From Streptomyces griseoviridis (GTDB lineage Bacteria > Actinomycetota > Actinomycetes > Streptomycetales > Streptomycetaceae), in assembly GCA_014649155.1 (NCBI GenBank), contig BMSM01000023.1, positions 46,307 to 110,306 on the forward strand: a stretch of 64,000 nt of DNA. The letters run 5' to 3'. The position numbers and the translations under genes are program-made. Numbering within the stretch: position 1 is the stretch's first letter; every line of letters starts with the position of its first letter. Below, in pieces: positions 39,091 through 47,182 of this stretch. The notes beneath the pieces are model-generated. The model worked only from the letters and a program-made list of their open reading frames with translations, was not told the origin of the DNA and did not search any database.

Positions 39091-42000
39091 TCAGGCCGCG
39101 CCGTCCCCGAGCGGATTGCGTTCGGCCAGCGGCCCGGTGAGCCGGGGCGGCCAGGGGGCGGGGTGCTCGGCCACGGGAAGGCCGGCCGCCACCTGCGTCA
39201 GTTGTTCGATCGCCTGGCGGTCGATGGCGTCCTGGTCCCCCGGGCGGCGGACCGGCTCACCGGCGGCCACCTCGCGCAGCAGCACCGTCGTGGCGCCGGG
39301 GGTGTCCCGCGTACCGAGGACGCGGAAGCGGGTGCCGGGTCCGAAGACGACCTCCTCCGGCCCGTCCGGTGCGGCGGAGCCGGTCAGGGCGCGCACTCTG
39401 CGGCCCGTCAGGGACCACAGGAGGTACCGGTCACCACCCGGCACGGGAGCCCCGTCCAACGCGTACGCGCCGACCGGGCCCGCGGGGCACAGTTCACTCC
39501 CGGGCAGCGGCGCCCGGGCGCGCGGCGGGAGCGTTCCGGCGGCGCGCAGGACGACGCCCCGGTATGACGGGAGGCGTCGCAGACCGGACGCAAGGCCGGC
39601 GAGGCAGGGCTGGGCCTCGGCGGACCCGGCGGCCAGCGCGCGCTCCAGCCAGCGCCAGCCGAGCGGGGCGTCGTCGAGGGTGAGGAAGGAGCGGACGGCG
39701 ATCAGGTCGGGGAGGACGACGTCCTCGGGGTCACCTCCGCGCAGGCCGGGCGACACGGTCAGCACCCGCGCGACGGCGGCCTGCTGCTGCCACCACTGCT
39801 CGCCGCCCAGCGCCCGCAACGCCTGCCGGTCGGCCGGACCGCTGCGGTACAGCGGCCCGATCCCCGCGGCGGCCGGCTGCGCGGGCACGGGGGCCTGCGG
39901 CGGAGTGTGCGGGGACGGGTCCGGCCGGCCGGGTGACACCGCCGGGTCCGGCGCCGCGCCGGGGCCGGCCGGCCCCCTTCGGGACCGCGGCACCTCCCGC
40001 CCGGCCCCGCCGGGGACGTCCGGGGCGGGAGCCGCCGGTGCCGGCGGGGGGACGCCCGGCCCCGAAGGTGCCGGCGGCTGTGGCGCACCGGGCCGGTTCC
40101 CGGTGACCGGATACGGGGCGGGGGGCGTCGGGGTACCACCCGGCCGGAAGCCGGCGGGAGGACCAGGGTGACCGGACGCGGGAGACTGCGGGGCCGTACC
40201 GGCGGGGCTCCCGGCGAGCGGGCGCGCGGCAGGCGGTACGGCCGCCGGCCGGGAGGCGCCGGGTCGGGCCCCGGTGGCCGGGGTCGGCGCGGGCGGGGCC
40301 GGGACGGGCGGGTTCGGGGCGGGCGGGGCCGGGGCGGGCGGAGCCGGGACAGGCGGGGCCGGCAGGGGCGGAGCCACGACGGGCGAGGCCGGGAAGGGCG
40401 GCCCCGGGACAGGCCGGGCCACGGCCGCCGTGGTCCCCTTCGCACCCGGTGTGTTCCAGGCCACCGGCACCGGGCGGCGCCCCGGCACCCCGAGGGAACG
40501 ACTGGCCGCGTACGCCTCGGCGTATCCCGGCGGTAGGGCCGACCCGGCGGGTGTTCCCGCGACCGGACCGTCGGCTATCCGCGAGGAGGCGACGACCGGC
40601 ACCACCGGCGGCCGCGCGACCGCCGCGCCGGCGCCCGCGACTCCGTCACCGGCCGCCCCGGACACCCCAGATGTCCGGGACACCCCGGAGGACCACCCGG
40701 ACACCCCGGAGGACCCGGACACCCCGGAGGACCCGGACGCTCCGGGCACCCCAGTCACTCCGGGCACTCCGGCGGCGCCGCCCGGCACTCCGGCAGCGCC
40801 GCCCGGCACTCCGGCGGTGCCGCCCGTCGCCGCAGCCGTCGCGGTGCCCGTCGCCGGGAGCCACGAGGGAAGCACGCCGTCCGGCGCCGGCACCGGCCGC
40901 CCGGCCGGCGTCCCGGGAGTCCGCCCCCCGCCCTCCGGGCGGACGCCGGCACCGCCGCCCTCGGCGGCCGTACCCGTCGTCGGACCGGCCGCGGCGGTCG
41001 CCGTGGGAGCGGGCGGTGCCGCCACATGGCGGATGCGGACGCTCATCGGTGACGCGTGCCAGGGGGCGTCCGGTGCGCCGTCCCGCTGGGGCGCGGGGCG
41101 GGCCTCCGGCTCGTCGTGGTCCGCGGACGGCTCGACGTCGTACTCCAGGCCGAGCCCGAGGCGTTCGGCGACGCGGCGCGCCTGACGTCCGCCCCGGGTG
41201 CCGCTCACCCCCCTGACGTGGAGGGTGGTGCGCTCGCTCACGCCGGGTTCCAGCCGCTCCAGGAAGCCGTCGAGCACCGGCCACACCCCGTCGTCCAGCC
41301 GCCGTCCGGGCACGCCGACGTCCACGACCACGGTCTCGGGGTCCAGCGTCCACCCCAGGTGGGCGGGCCGTTCCGTGCCGCGCGGTCCGACCCACAGCCC
41401 CGCGCGGGTGACGGTGACCTGCCAGTCGTCGTCCAGTTGCAGGGTCCCGTCGTCGCCGACCGTCTCCCCCGCCACCGGCGACCGGGGGCGCAGGACGCGC
41501 GGCACGGGGGTGCCTCCGCCCCCGGCGGGCAGGCAGGCGACCGCTTCGGCGAAGGGCCGCCAGGCCGGTTCGCCGTCCGCTCCGACCAGGACCACCGCCG
41601 CCTCGCCCGCCGTGCCGTCCGCCGGTTCCAGCAGCGCGGGAACACCGTTGACGACCTCCACCTCGGTGCCGAGGAGGTTCGCGGTCCGCCGGCCCACGTC
41701 CAGGAGGTCGCGTCCGTCACCGGGGACGAGCCGCACGGCGGACCGGGCGCGGGGCGGCAGCCGGGTCAGCAGTGCGGCCAGCGCCCGCGCGGCCACCTCG
41801 GACGTGCCCGGGGCACCGACGACGACGGTGAGCCGGTCCCGGTCCACGGGGATGAAGGCGCCGATGTCCGCCGCGCCGCCGGGCAGTGGTTCCGCCCGGC
41901 GGATCTGCACCCCGGCGGGCACGGAGGCCACGACATGGTGCTCGACGGCGTCGGAGGCGAGGAGCGCCGCCGCGTCCTCCCAGACCGGCAGGGGATGCCG

Positions 42001-42486
42001 CAGGCCCAGCGGCCGGGGGTCCGAGCCGGGCTCCAGCCGCCACCAGCCGCCGAGGCCCCCTGGCCCGGTGGGGGCGAACAGCGAGCCTCCGGGGACGACC
42101 ACCACCGGTCCGGCCGGGGCGACGACCGCCAGCCCCCAGTCGTCGCTGATCCGCCGCGCGGGGGCGGTCCGGCCCGGCCGCTCGGCCGCGGCGCCCGCCC
42201 ACACCAACCGCACCGTGGTGACACCGGACTTCACGAACTTGTCCAGTACCGAGCCGAGGTGCCGCCACGCGCCCCGGGTGGCGTCGTCGCCGGGCTCGAC
42301 CACCACGGTCGCGTGGTCCCGGTCCTCGTGGCGCAGGGCGTCGACGGTCGCCGAGAGGTCCGCGGACCGCGCGGCGTCCGGCCTGAGCAGCACCACGGGG
42401 CCGGCACCGGCGGCCGGTCCGGAGCCGCCGAGCCGGGACGCGAGGCTCCGCAGGGGGCCGCGTCCGCCGGAGGTGCGCCTGCTCAC
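39091..42486 (-). CDS. Protein B: large alpha/beta-unit protein with ADP-ribosyltransferase-like C-terminus
   Basis: The 1131-residue protein has an N-terminal half (about 30-480) of three alpha/beta units resembling those of proteins A and C (VRLVWAG, VRLVPGDGRD, LGTEVEVVNGVPALL). A very long Pro/Ala/Gly linker follows (about 480-860), with short repeats. The C-terminal part (about 870-1131) resembles an R-S-E type ADP-ribosyltransferase: YRG with Arg976, LLWSLTGRR with Ser1025, and EEVVFGPGTRFRVL with Glu1045. Unlike its two relatives it keeps an Arg, Ser and Glu at the expected places. The residue two before the Glu, which often decides acceptor specificity, is Pro. NAD binding or transferase activity is possible but unproven. 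The GTG start at 42486 has a weak ribosome site. A B-lectin gene follows after 42 bp. Confidence 0.6.
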   Translation of the reverse strand: MSRRTSGGRGPLRSLASRLGGSGPAAGAGPVVLLRPDAARSADLSATVDALRHEDRDHATVVVEPGDDATRGAWRHLGSVLDKFVKSGVTTVRLVWAGAAAERPGRTAPARRISDDWGLAVVAPAGPVVVVPGGSLFAPTGPGGLGGWWRLEPGSDPRPLGLRHPLPVWEDAAALLASDAVEHHVVASVPAGVQIRRAEPLPGGAADIGAFIPVDRDRLTVVVGAPGTSEVAARALAALLTRLPPRARSAVRLVPGDGRDLLDVGRRTANLLGTEVEVVNGVPALLEPADGTAGEAAVVLVGADGEPAWRPFAEAVACLPAGGGGTPVPRVLRPRSPVAGETVGDDGTLQLDDDWQVTVTRAGLWVGPRGTERPAHLGWTLDPETVVVDVGVPGRRLDDGVWPVLDGFLERLEPGVSERTTLHVRGVSGTRGGRQARRVAERLGLGLEYDVEPSADHDEPEARPAPQRDGAPDAPWHASPMSVRIRHVAAPPAPTATAAAGPTTGTAAEGGGAGVRPEGGGRTPGTPAGRPVPAPDGVLPSWLPATGTATAAATGGTAGVPGGAAGVPGGAAGVPGVTGVPGASGSSGVSGSSGVSGWSSGVSRTSGVSGAAGDGVAGAGAAVARPPVVPVVASSRIADGPVAGTPAGSALPPGYAEAYAASRSLGVPGRRPVPVAWNTPGAKGTTAAVARPVPGPPFPASPVVAPPLPAPPVPAPPAPAPPAPNPPVPAPPAPTPATGARPGASRPAAVPPAARPLAGSPAGTAPQSPASGHPGPPAGFRPGGTPTPPAPYPVTGNRPGAPQPPAPSGPGVPPPAPAAPAPDVPGGAGREVPRSRRGPAGPGAAPDPAVSPGRPDPSPHTPPQAPVPAQPAAAGIGPLYRSGPADRQALRALGGEQWWQQQAAVARVLTVSPGLRGGDPEDVVLPDLIAVRSFLTLDDAPLGWRWLERALAAGSAEAQPCLAGLASGLRRLPSYRGVVLRAAGTLPPRARAPLPGSELCPAGPVGAYALDGAPVPGGDRYLLWSLTGRRVRALTGSAAPDGPEEVVFGPGTRFRVLGTRDTPGATTVLLREVAAGEPVRRPGDQDAIDRQAIEQLTQVAAGLPVAEHPAPWPPRLTGPLAERNPLGDGAA
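40270..40850 (-). repeat. Short Pro/Ala and Ser/Gly repeats in the protein B linker
   Basis: About 40275-40400 holds 15-bp repeats encoding PAPPAPAPP-like segments. About 40680-40850 holds 15- to 18-bp repeats encoding SGVSGSSGVSG and GVPGGAAGVPG-like segments. They make up the flexible stalk between the alpha/beta units and the ART-like domain. Confidence 0.8.
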
Positions 42487-42959
42487 GGGGTGCCGTCCCC
42501 GGCGGGCGGCACGCCGGGGCGGTGGGCCGGCGCGCCGCCGGGGCGGCGCTGAGGCGTCTCGCCCAAGCCTTTCTCACCCGCTGTCCTGGCCGTGCTGTAC
42601 GCGCTTCCCCTGGCAGGGGTGGCATCCGACCGGTCCATCGGACCAGAGGCGGCGGGGGCTCCTCCAGGCGGGCGGCGAAGGACTGCCCGTTTGCGGACAG
42701 CCCTGCACGAGTGGCCATCGCCCGCTCGTGAACGACCCGCGCGGCGCGGTGGCCGAAGAGGCGGAGTGAGTGGCCCACCGGGCACACGCCCGCCGGTTCT
42801 CCGCCCGGACCCGCCCCCTTCTCCCATGATCAGCCCGGTGCCGCGTCCGCCACGGACCGCGCGGGCCCGCGTCACGGGCCCCCGTTCGGCGCCGTCGCCC
42901 TGGTCTGGATCAGCCGGGCCGGGGGCCGAACACCACCGTCCGACCGATCAGGAGAAAGC
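42487..42959. other. 473 bp divergent intergenic region
   Basis: This gap separates the minus-strand protein B gene from the plus-strand GH18 gene and should hold promoters for both. I see only short imperfect hairpins (for example CCCCTGGCAGGGG near 42606-42618) and no convincing -35/-10 pair, RNA gene or repeat. No supported coding frame was found in it. Confidence 0.4.
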
Positions 42960-45008
42960 GTGCCCATCCGGAACCGGGTCATCGCGGGCGGCGCAGTCGC
43001 CGTGGTGGCCGTCGCCCTGGGCGGCGTGTCCCTGGCGCTGGCCGACACCCCGGTCAGTGCCGAGGAGATCGCCGGCCAGATGACGTACTACAACGACAAG
43101 GGGTACGGCGCCTGCGGCACCCAGGTGGACGCGGCGACCGAGGACCTCGTCGCGGTGTCCCACGAGTGGTGGACCTCCGCCGACCCCAACCAGGACCCGC
43201 TCTGCGACGGTGTCTCGGTGCAGGTGTCGTACGGGGGCAAGACCATCACCGTGCCCGTCAAGGACATGTGCCCCTCCTGCGACTCCGGCCACCTCGACCT
43301 CTCCCAGTCCGCCTTCGAGCAGCTCGCGCCGCTGGAGAAGGGCCTGGTGGAGGGCATCACCTGGAAGTTCGTCACCGAGGACGGCAAGGACATCGCCCCG
43401 CCGACGGGGGGCGAGGCACCGCTGGCGACCGACTCGGCCTTCCCGTCGCGGTACGCGGCTCCGTACGTGGAGACGTGGAAGTCGCCGTCGGTGCTGGAGG
43501 AGGCGCGGGCGGCGGGACTGCGGTACGCGTCGCTGGCGTTCGTGCTGGACGGTGGCGGGTGCAAGGCCGCGCTGAACGGGACGACGCCGGTGTCGGACGA
43601 GGGCTGGCTGGCGGCGGTGACGGGCTTGCGCGGTTCGGGCGGTGAGGTGATCGCGTCGTTCGGTGGGGCGTCGGGCACCGAGCTGGCGTCGGGGTGTGAC
43701 TCGGTGGAGGCGCTGGAGGCGCAGTACCGGTCGGTGGTGGACGCGTACGGGTTGTCCCGGATCGATTTCGACATCGAGGGTGCGACGCTGGCCGACATGG
43801 ACGCCAACCGGCGTCGCAATGAGGCGCTCGCGGCGTTGCAGAAGGATGTGGAGGGTGCCGGGGGGCATCTGGACGTGCAGTTCACGCTGCCGTCGGGGGT
43901 GGACGGGTTGCAGGCGGACGGGGTGGCCATGCTCCAGGACGCGGCGGAGTCCGGGCTGCGGGTGTCGTTGGTGAACATCATGACGATGGACTACGGCTCG
44001 GCGGTGGCGGACATGGGCCAGGCCGCGATCGACGCGGCGACCGCGTTGCACGGGCAGTTGGGGCAGATCTGGCCGGGGAAGTCCGAGCAGGAGCTGTGGG
44101 CGATGCAGGGGAACACGCCGATGATCGGTGTGAACGACACCCCGGGTGAGACGTTCACGGTGGAGGACGCGTCGCGTCTGGCGGACTTCGCGGTGGAGAA
44201 GGGGATCCAGCAGCTCTCGTTCTGGGCGGTCGGCCGGGACAAGGCCTGCCCGGAGGCGGGCGGGCTCTCCGAGGACTGCAGCGGCACGGAGCAGCAGGCC
44301 CACGAGTTCCTGAAGATCTTCAACAAGGTGAACACGACAGCCCCCGGGACGGGTAAGGCCACTCTTCCCGGCGGAGCGGTCGATCCGGTACCGGTGTCAC
44401 CGCCGGCGTCCCCGTCCGCCACGGAAGAGGGAACGCTCCGCGGCGGCGCGGTCGACCCCTCGCCGGTGGCTGGGATGCGGGAAGGCGCGGTGGATGCCTC
44501 GGGTTCGGGTTCGGGTTCGGGCAAGACGATCTCCAACGCGTTCACCACGGGCTACACCTGGTTCGACAACACGCCCCGGGGCAGCGCGCAGATCTCCCAT
44601 CCCGTCGTTCACGACGAGGCCGGCGGTACCGGTACCTGGGAGGACCCCATCACCCTGGCGGTCGGGCATGTCAACGAGGGAGGCAAGGACACCCTCGACT
44701 ATCCGGCCGGCACCCGCTTCTACTTCCCCAAGGTCCGCCGGTACTTCATCGTCGAGGACGCCTGTGGTGACGGGGGCAGTCCCCAGGACGGGCCCTGCCA
44801 CAACCTGGACTCCGCGCCCGAGGGTGCCACCACCTGGCTCGACATGTACGTCGGTGGCGGCAGCGGGGACAGTGAGAGCGCCGCGGACGAGTGTCTGGGC
44901 AAGGTGACGGGCCTGACCACCGTCATCCAGGACCCGGCCGACGACCTCCCCGTGGTCGAGGGCCCGCTGTTCTCGAACAACCGGTGCACCGAGATCTACG
45001 ACGACTGA
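42960..45008 (+). CDS. Secreted expansin-like / GH18 / double-psi-barrel three-domain protein
   Basis: The 682-residue protein has a Sec signal peptide (about 1-29, ALA cleavage region). Residues about 38-140 are an expansin-like double-psi barrel: GACGTQVD, then KDMCPSCDSGHLDLSQSAF with the Asp and HLDLS typical of expansins. Residues about 160-450 are a GH18 barrel with IDFDIEG (DxDxE catalytic motif) and a closing LSFWAVGRD strand. An Ala/Pro/Ser linker leads to a Cys-containing C-terminal domain (about 520-682) with YPAGTRFYFPKVRRYFIVEDACG, probably another double-psi barrel. Expansins loosen polysaccharide networks and GH18 enzymes cut chitin or N-acetylglucosaminyl links, so a role on chitin or cell wall is likely. 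The GTG at 42960 has AGGAGA upstream. Codon use in the GH18 part differs from the flanks. Confidence 0.8.
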   Translation: MPIRNRVIAGGAVAVVAVALGGVSLALADTPVSAEEIAGQMTYYNDKGYGACGTQVDAATEDLVAVSHEWWTSADPNQDPLCDGVSVQVSYGGKTITVPVKDMCPSCDSGHLDLSQSAFEQLAPLEKGLVEGITWKFVTEDGKDIAPPTGGEAPLATDSAFPSRYAAPYVETWKSPSVLEEARAAGLRYASLAFVLDGGGCKAALNGTTPVSDEGWLAAVTGLRGSGGEVIASFGGASGTELASGCDSVEALEAQYRSVVDAYGLSRIDFDIEGATLADMDANRRRNEALAALQKDVEGAGGHLDVQFTLPSGVDGLQADGVAMLQDAAESGLRVSLVNIMTMDYGSAVADMGQAAIDAATALHGQLGQIWPGKSEQELWAMQGNTPMIGVNDTPGETFTVEDASRLADFAVEKGIQQLSFWAVGRDKACPEAGGLSEDCSGTEQQAHEFLKIFNKVNTTAPGTGKATLPGGAVDPVPVSPPASPSATEEGTLRGGAVDPSPVAGMREGAVDASGSGSGSGKTISNAFTTGYTWFDNTPRGSAQISHPVVHDEAGGTGTWEDPITLAVGHVNEGGKDTLDYPAGTRFYFPKVRRYFIVEDACGDGGSPQDGPCHNLDSAPEGATTWLDMYVGGGSGDSESAADECLGKVTGLTTVIQDPADDLPVVEGPLFSNNRCTEIYDD

Positions 45009-45036
45009 GACCGAGGCACCCGTCCCCGGGTGTGGG

Positions 45037-45092
45037 ACGCGCCCCACCCCGCGCACACGTCCTCGCGGCGGACCGCGCGGGGTGGGGCGCGT
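45037..45092. terminator. Bidirectional terminator hairpin
   Basis: A perfect 17-bp stem (45037-45053 with 45076-45092) with a 22-nt loop lies between two convergent genes, the GH18 protein and protein C. GC-rich stems without a long T run are usual for Streptomyces terminators. Confidence 0.75.
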
Positions 45093-45099
45093 TCCTGCC

Positions 45100-47046
45100 T
45101 CAGGGGGTGTCGTGGCCGGTGTTCCAGGTCCGCAGCGCGCGGACCAGGTCCCGGGCCGCCGCGCGGTCGGCGGCGGTGTCGCCGGCCGGTTCGCCGGGGG
45201 CCAGTTCGCGCATCAGGACGACGCCCGGGGCGCCGGGGTCCGCTTCCAGGACCCGGAACCGGGTACCGGGGGCGAACAGCACCCGGCCGGGGACGAGCGG
45301 GTCGAGCAGATCGGTGCGGCGGCCGTTCGTGGACCAGATGAGGAAGTCGGTGCCGCCCGGAGCGTCGGCCGGCCCCCGCGCCGACGCCTCGCAGGGTTGC
45401 GGGTCGGTGATCTCGCGGGGGGTGGCGTACCACTGGCGCATCGGCTCGTCGAGGGGGGCGCGCAGCCCGGTGGGGCCGTGGTGGACGGGGAGCATGTCCA
45501 GGCCGCGGCGGAGCAGGGCGAGGTCGCCGGGGCTCTCGCAGGCGGCGCCCGCCAGCCGGCCGAGGACGGCGGCGAGGGCGGTGACGGCGTCGGCGTCCGT
45601 TTCCCGGCCGGTGAGTTCGGGGTGCCGGCGCAGCACCTCGGCCGCGAGGGCGGTGAGACCGGTGCGGGCCGCGTCACCGGCCCCGGAGGTGAGCGGAGGC
45701 GGGGCGGCACGGTGGGGTGCGGTGCCGCCTCCCGGCGCGGGTGCGGCGTGGGGCACCGCGCCGCCGTCCGGTCCGGTGGGCCGGCAGACGCCGAGGCGGA
45801 CCGCGCGGCGCAGGTCGGCGGGGAAGGAACGCGTCAGCTCCTGGGCGAGTCTCCGCAGCCGGGGGAGCAGGTCCTCCGACCCGGCGTCGCACAGGACGCG
45901 TTCGTGCTCGGGGTCGGGGTCGGCGCCGCGTACCTGCGCGGCGTGCGCGGGGGCCGGTTCCGGCCGGACCCACAGTCCGCCGCGGACGACCTCGACGACC
46001 ACGTCCTCGGCGAGCCGGTGGGCGCCCGGGCCGGCCTCGGGGAGATCACCGAGGGGCCATCCGTGGGCCACCGCGTACGGGGAGGCGGGCGGCTCCGTGG
46101 CGGCCGGCGGCAGATGGACGAACTCCCGGGCCCGCAGCGGCCTGCCCGGCGTGCCGTCCGGGCCGGTGAGCAGGGCGGCGTCGGCCCCGTCACGGCCCGG
46201 ACGGGGCAGACCGCCGAGGAGGCGGACGGGTTCGCCGACGACCTGGGCGAGGACGTCACCGAAGTGCCGTCCGCCGCTCAGGCGGGCGGGTCCGTAGCAG
46301 AGGAACCGCACGGCGGGCCGCAGCGACGGCGGCAGGTCCTGCCAGAACCGGGCGACGTCCGCGACGGGCACGGCCGGGGCACCGGGGGCGCCGACCGCCA
46401 CGGTGAGCAGGTCGGCGTGGACGCCGGCGCCGCGCAGGAGCCGCCCGCGGTGGCCGCCCGGGTCGGCGACGCCGTCGGCGGGGCGCAGCCACACGCCGGC
46501 GGGGAGGGGTTCGGCGACGCTGCGGCCGAGCCGCCAGGGGTGGTCGGGGAGCGCGGCCTCCCAGGTGGGCCGGGGGAAGGTCCGGGAGTGGGGCACGGCG
46601 GGCCCGCCTGGCGGGCAGCGCAGCCAGCCCGGTCCGTGCGCGGGACCCGCGTAGAGGCCGCCACCGGGGACGGACAGCAGCGGTCCCCGGGCGACGACGA
46701 CGGCACGGCCCAGCCGGGCGGCGAGCCACCGGGCGACGGCGACGGGGTCCCGCAGCGGCGGGCGGCCGAAGACCAGCCGCAGGTCACCGGTCCCGGCGGG
46801 AACGGCCCGGGCGAGCCGGTCCAAGGTGGCGTCGTCGGCGCCGTCGGGCAGATCGGCGACGACGACGGTGGCCTCGGGGTCGGGGGCGAGTCCGGCGGTG
46901 AAGGCGCGGGCGCGCGGGTCGACGGGGCCGGCCGGGGCCAGCAGCCAGGCGCGGCCGGCGTGGTGGGCGGTGAAGCGGGGGCCGGGCGCGGGCGGCGCGG
47001 CCGGTCCGCCGGGGTGGGCGGGCGCTGCTGTGGGGTTGCCGCTCAT
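45100..47046 (-). CDS. Protein C: paralogue of protein A, degenerate ART-like C-terminus
   Basis: The 648-residue protein matches protein A almost domain for domain: RAWLLAPAGP then TVVVADLP near the N-terminus, DLRLVFGRPP followed by ARLGRAVVV, FWQDLPPSLRPAVRFLCYG, and the C-terminal FLIWSTNGRR and GRVLFAPGTRFRVL. The latter are the second and third ADP-ribosyltransferase-like strands, with the catalytic Glu replaced by Arg and no Y-R-G strand. An inactive ART fold is therefore likely. No signal peptide or membrane helix is seen. I chose the ATG at 47046 because GAGAGG lies six bases upstream; an in-frame GTG at 47079 is possible. It lies downstream of lectin 2 but a hairpin separates them. 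Function unknown. Confidence 0.65.
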   Translation of the reverse strand: MSGNPTAAPAHPGGPAAPPAPGPRFTAHHAGRAWLLAPAGPVDPRARAFTAGLAPDPEATVVVADLPDGADDATLDRLARAVPAGTGDLRLVFGRPPLRDPVAVARWLAARLGRAVVVARGPLLSVPGGGLYAGPAHGPGWLRCPPGGPAVPHSRTFPRPTWEAALPDHPWRLGRSVAEPLPAGVWLRPADGVADPGGHRGRLLRGAGVHADLLTVAVGAPGAPAVPVADVARFWQDLPPSLRPAVRFLCYGPARLSGGRHFGDVLAQVVGEPVRLLGGLPRPGRDGADAALLTGPDGTPGRPLRAREFVHLPPAATEPPASPYAVAHGWPLGDLPEAGPGAHRLAEDVVVEVVRGGLWVRPEPAPAHAAQVRGADPDPEHERVLCDAGSEDLLPRLRRLAQELTRSFPADLRRAVRLGVCRPTGPDGGAVPHAAPAPGGGTAPHRAAPPPLTSGAGDAARTGLTALAAEVLRRHPELTGRETDADAVTALAAVLGRLAGAACESPGDLALLRRGLDMLPVHHGPTGLRAPLDEPMRQWYATPREITDPQPCEASARGPADAPGGTDFLIWSTNGRRTDLLDPLVPGRVLFAPGTRFRVLEADPGAPGVVLMRELAPGEPAGDTAADRAAARDLVRALRTWNTGHDTP

Positions 47047-47097
47047 GCCTTGCCTCTCCGTGCGGTCGCGTCCTACCACCGGGTCCGGCCGGGGGTG

Positions 47098-47131
47098 CCG
47101 TGCCGCCCCGACGGGGGGCGGGGCGGCACGG
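47098..47131. terminator. Hairpin between lectin 2 and protein C genes
   Basis: A 12-bp perfect stem (47098-47109 with 47120-47131) with a 10-nt G-rich loop lies just after the lectin 2 stop, reading on the minus strand. It would end or attenuate transcription before protein C. Confidence 0.6.
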
Positions 47132-47182
47132 CGGTCCGGCCCGTCCTCAGGGCAGCTGACGGGCCGGCGTCCTGAGGGGGCG

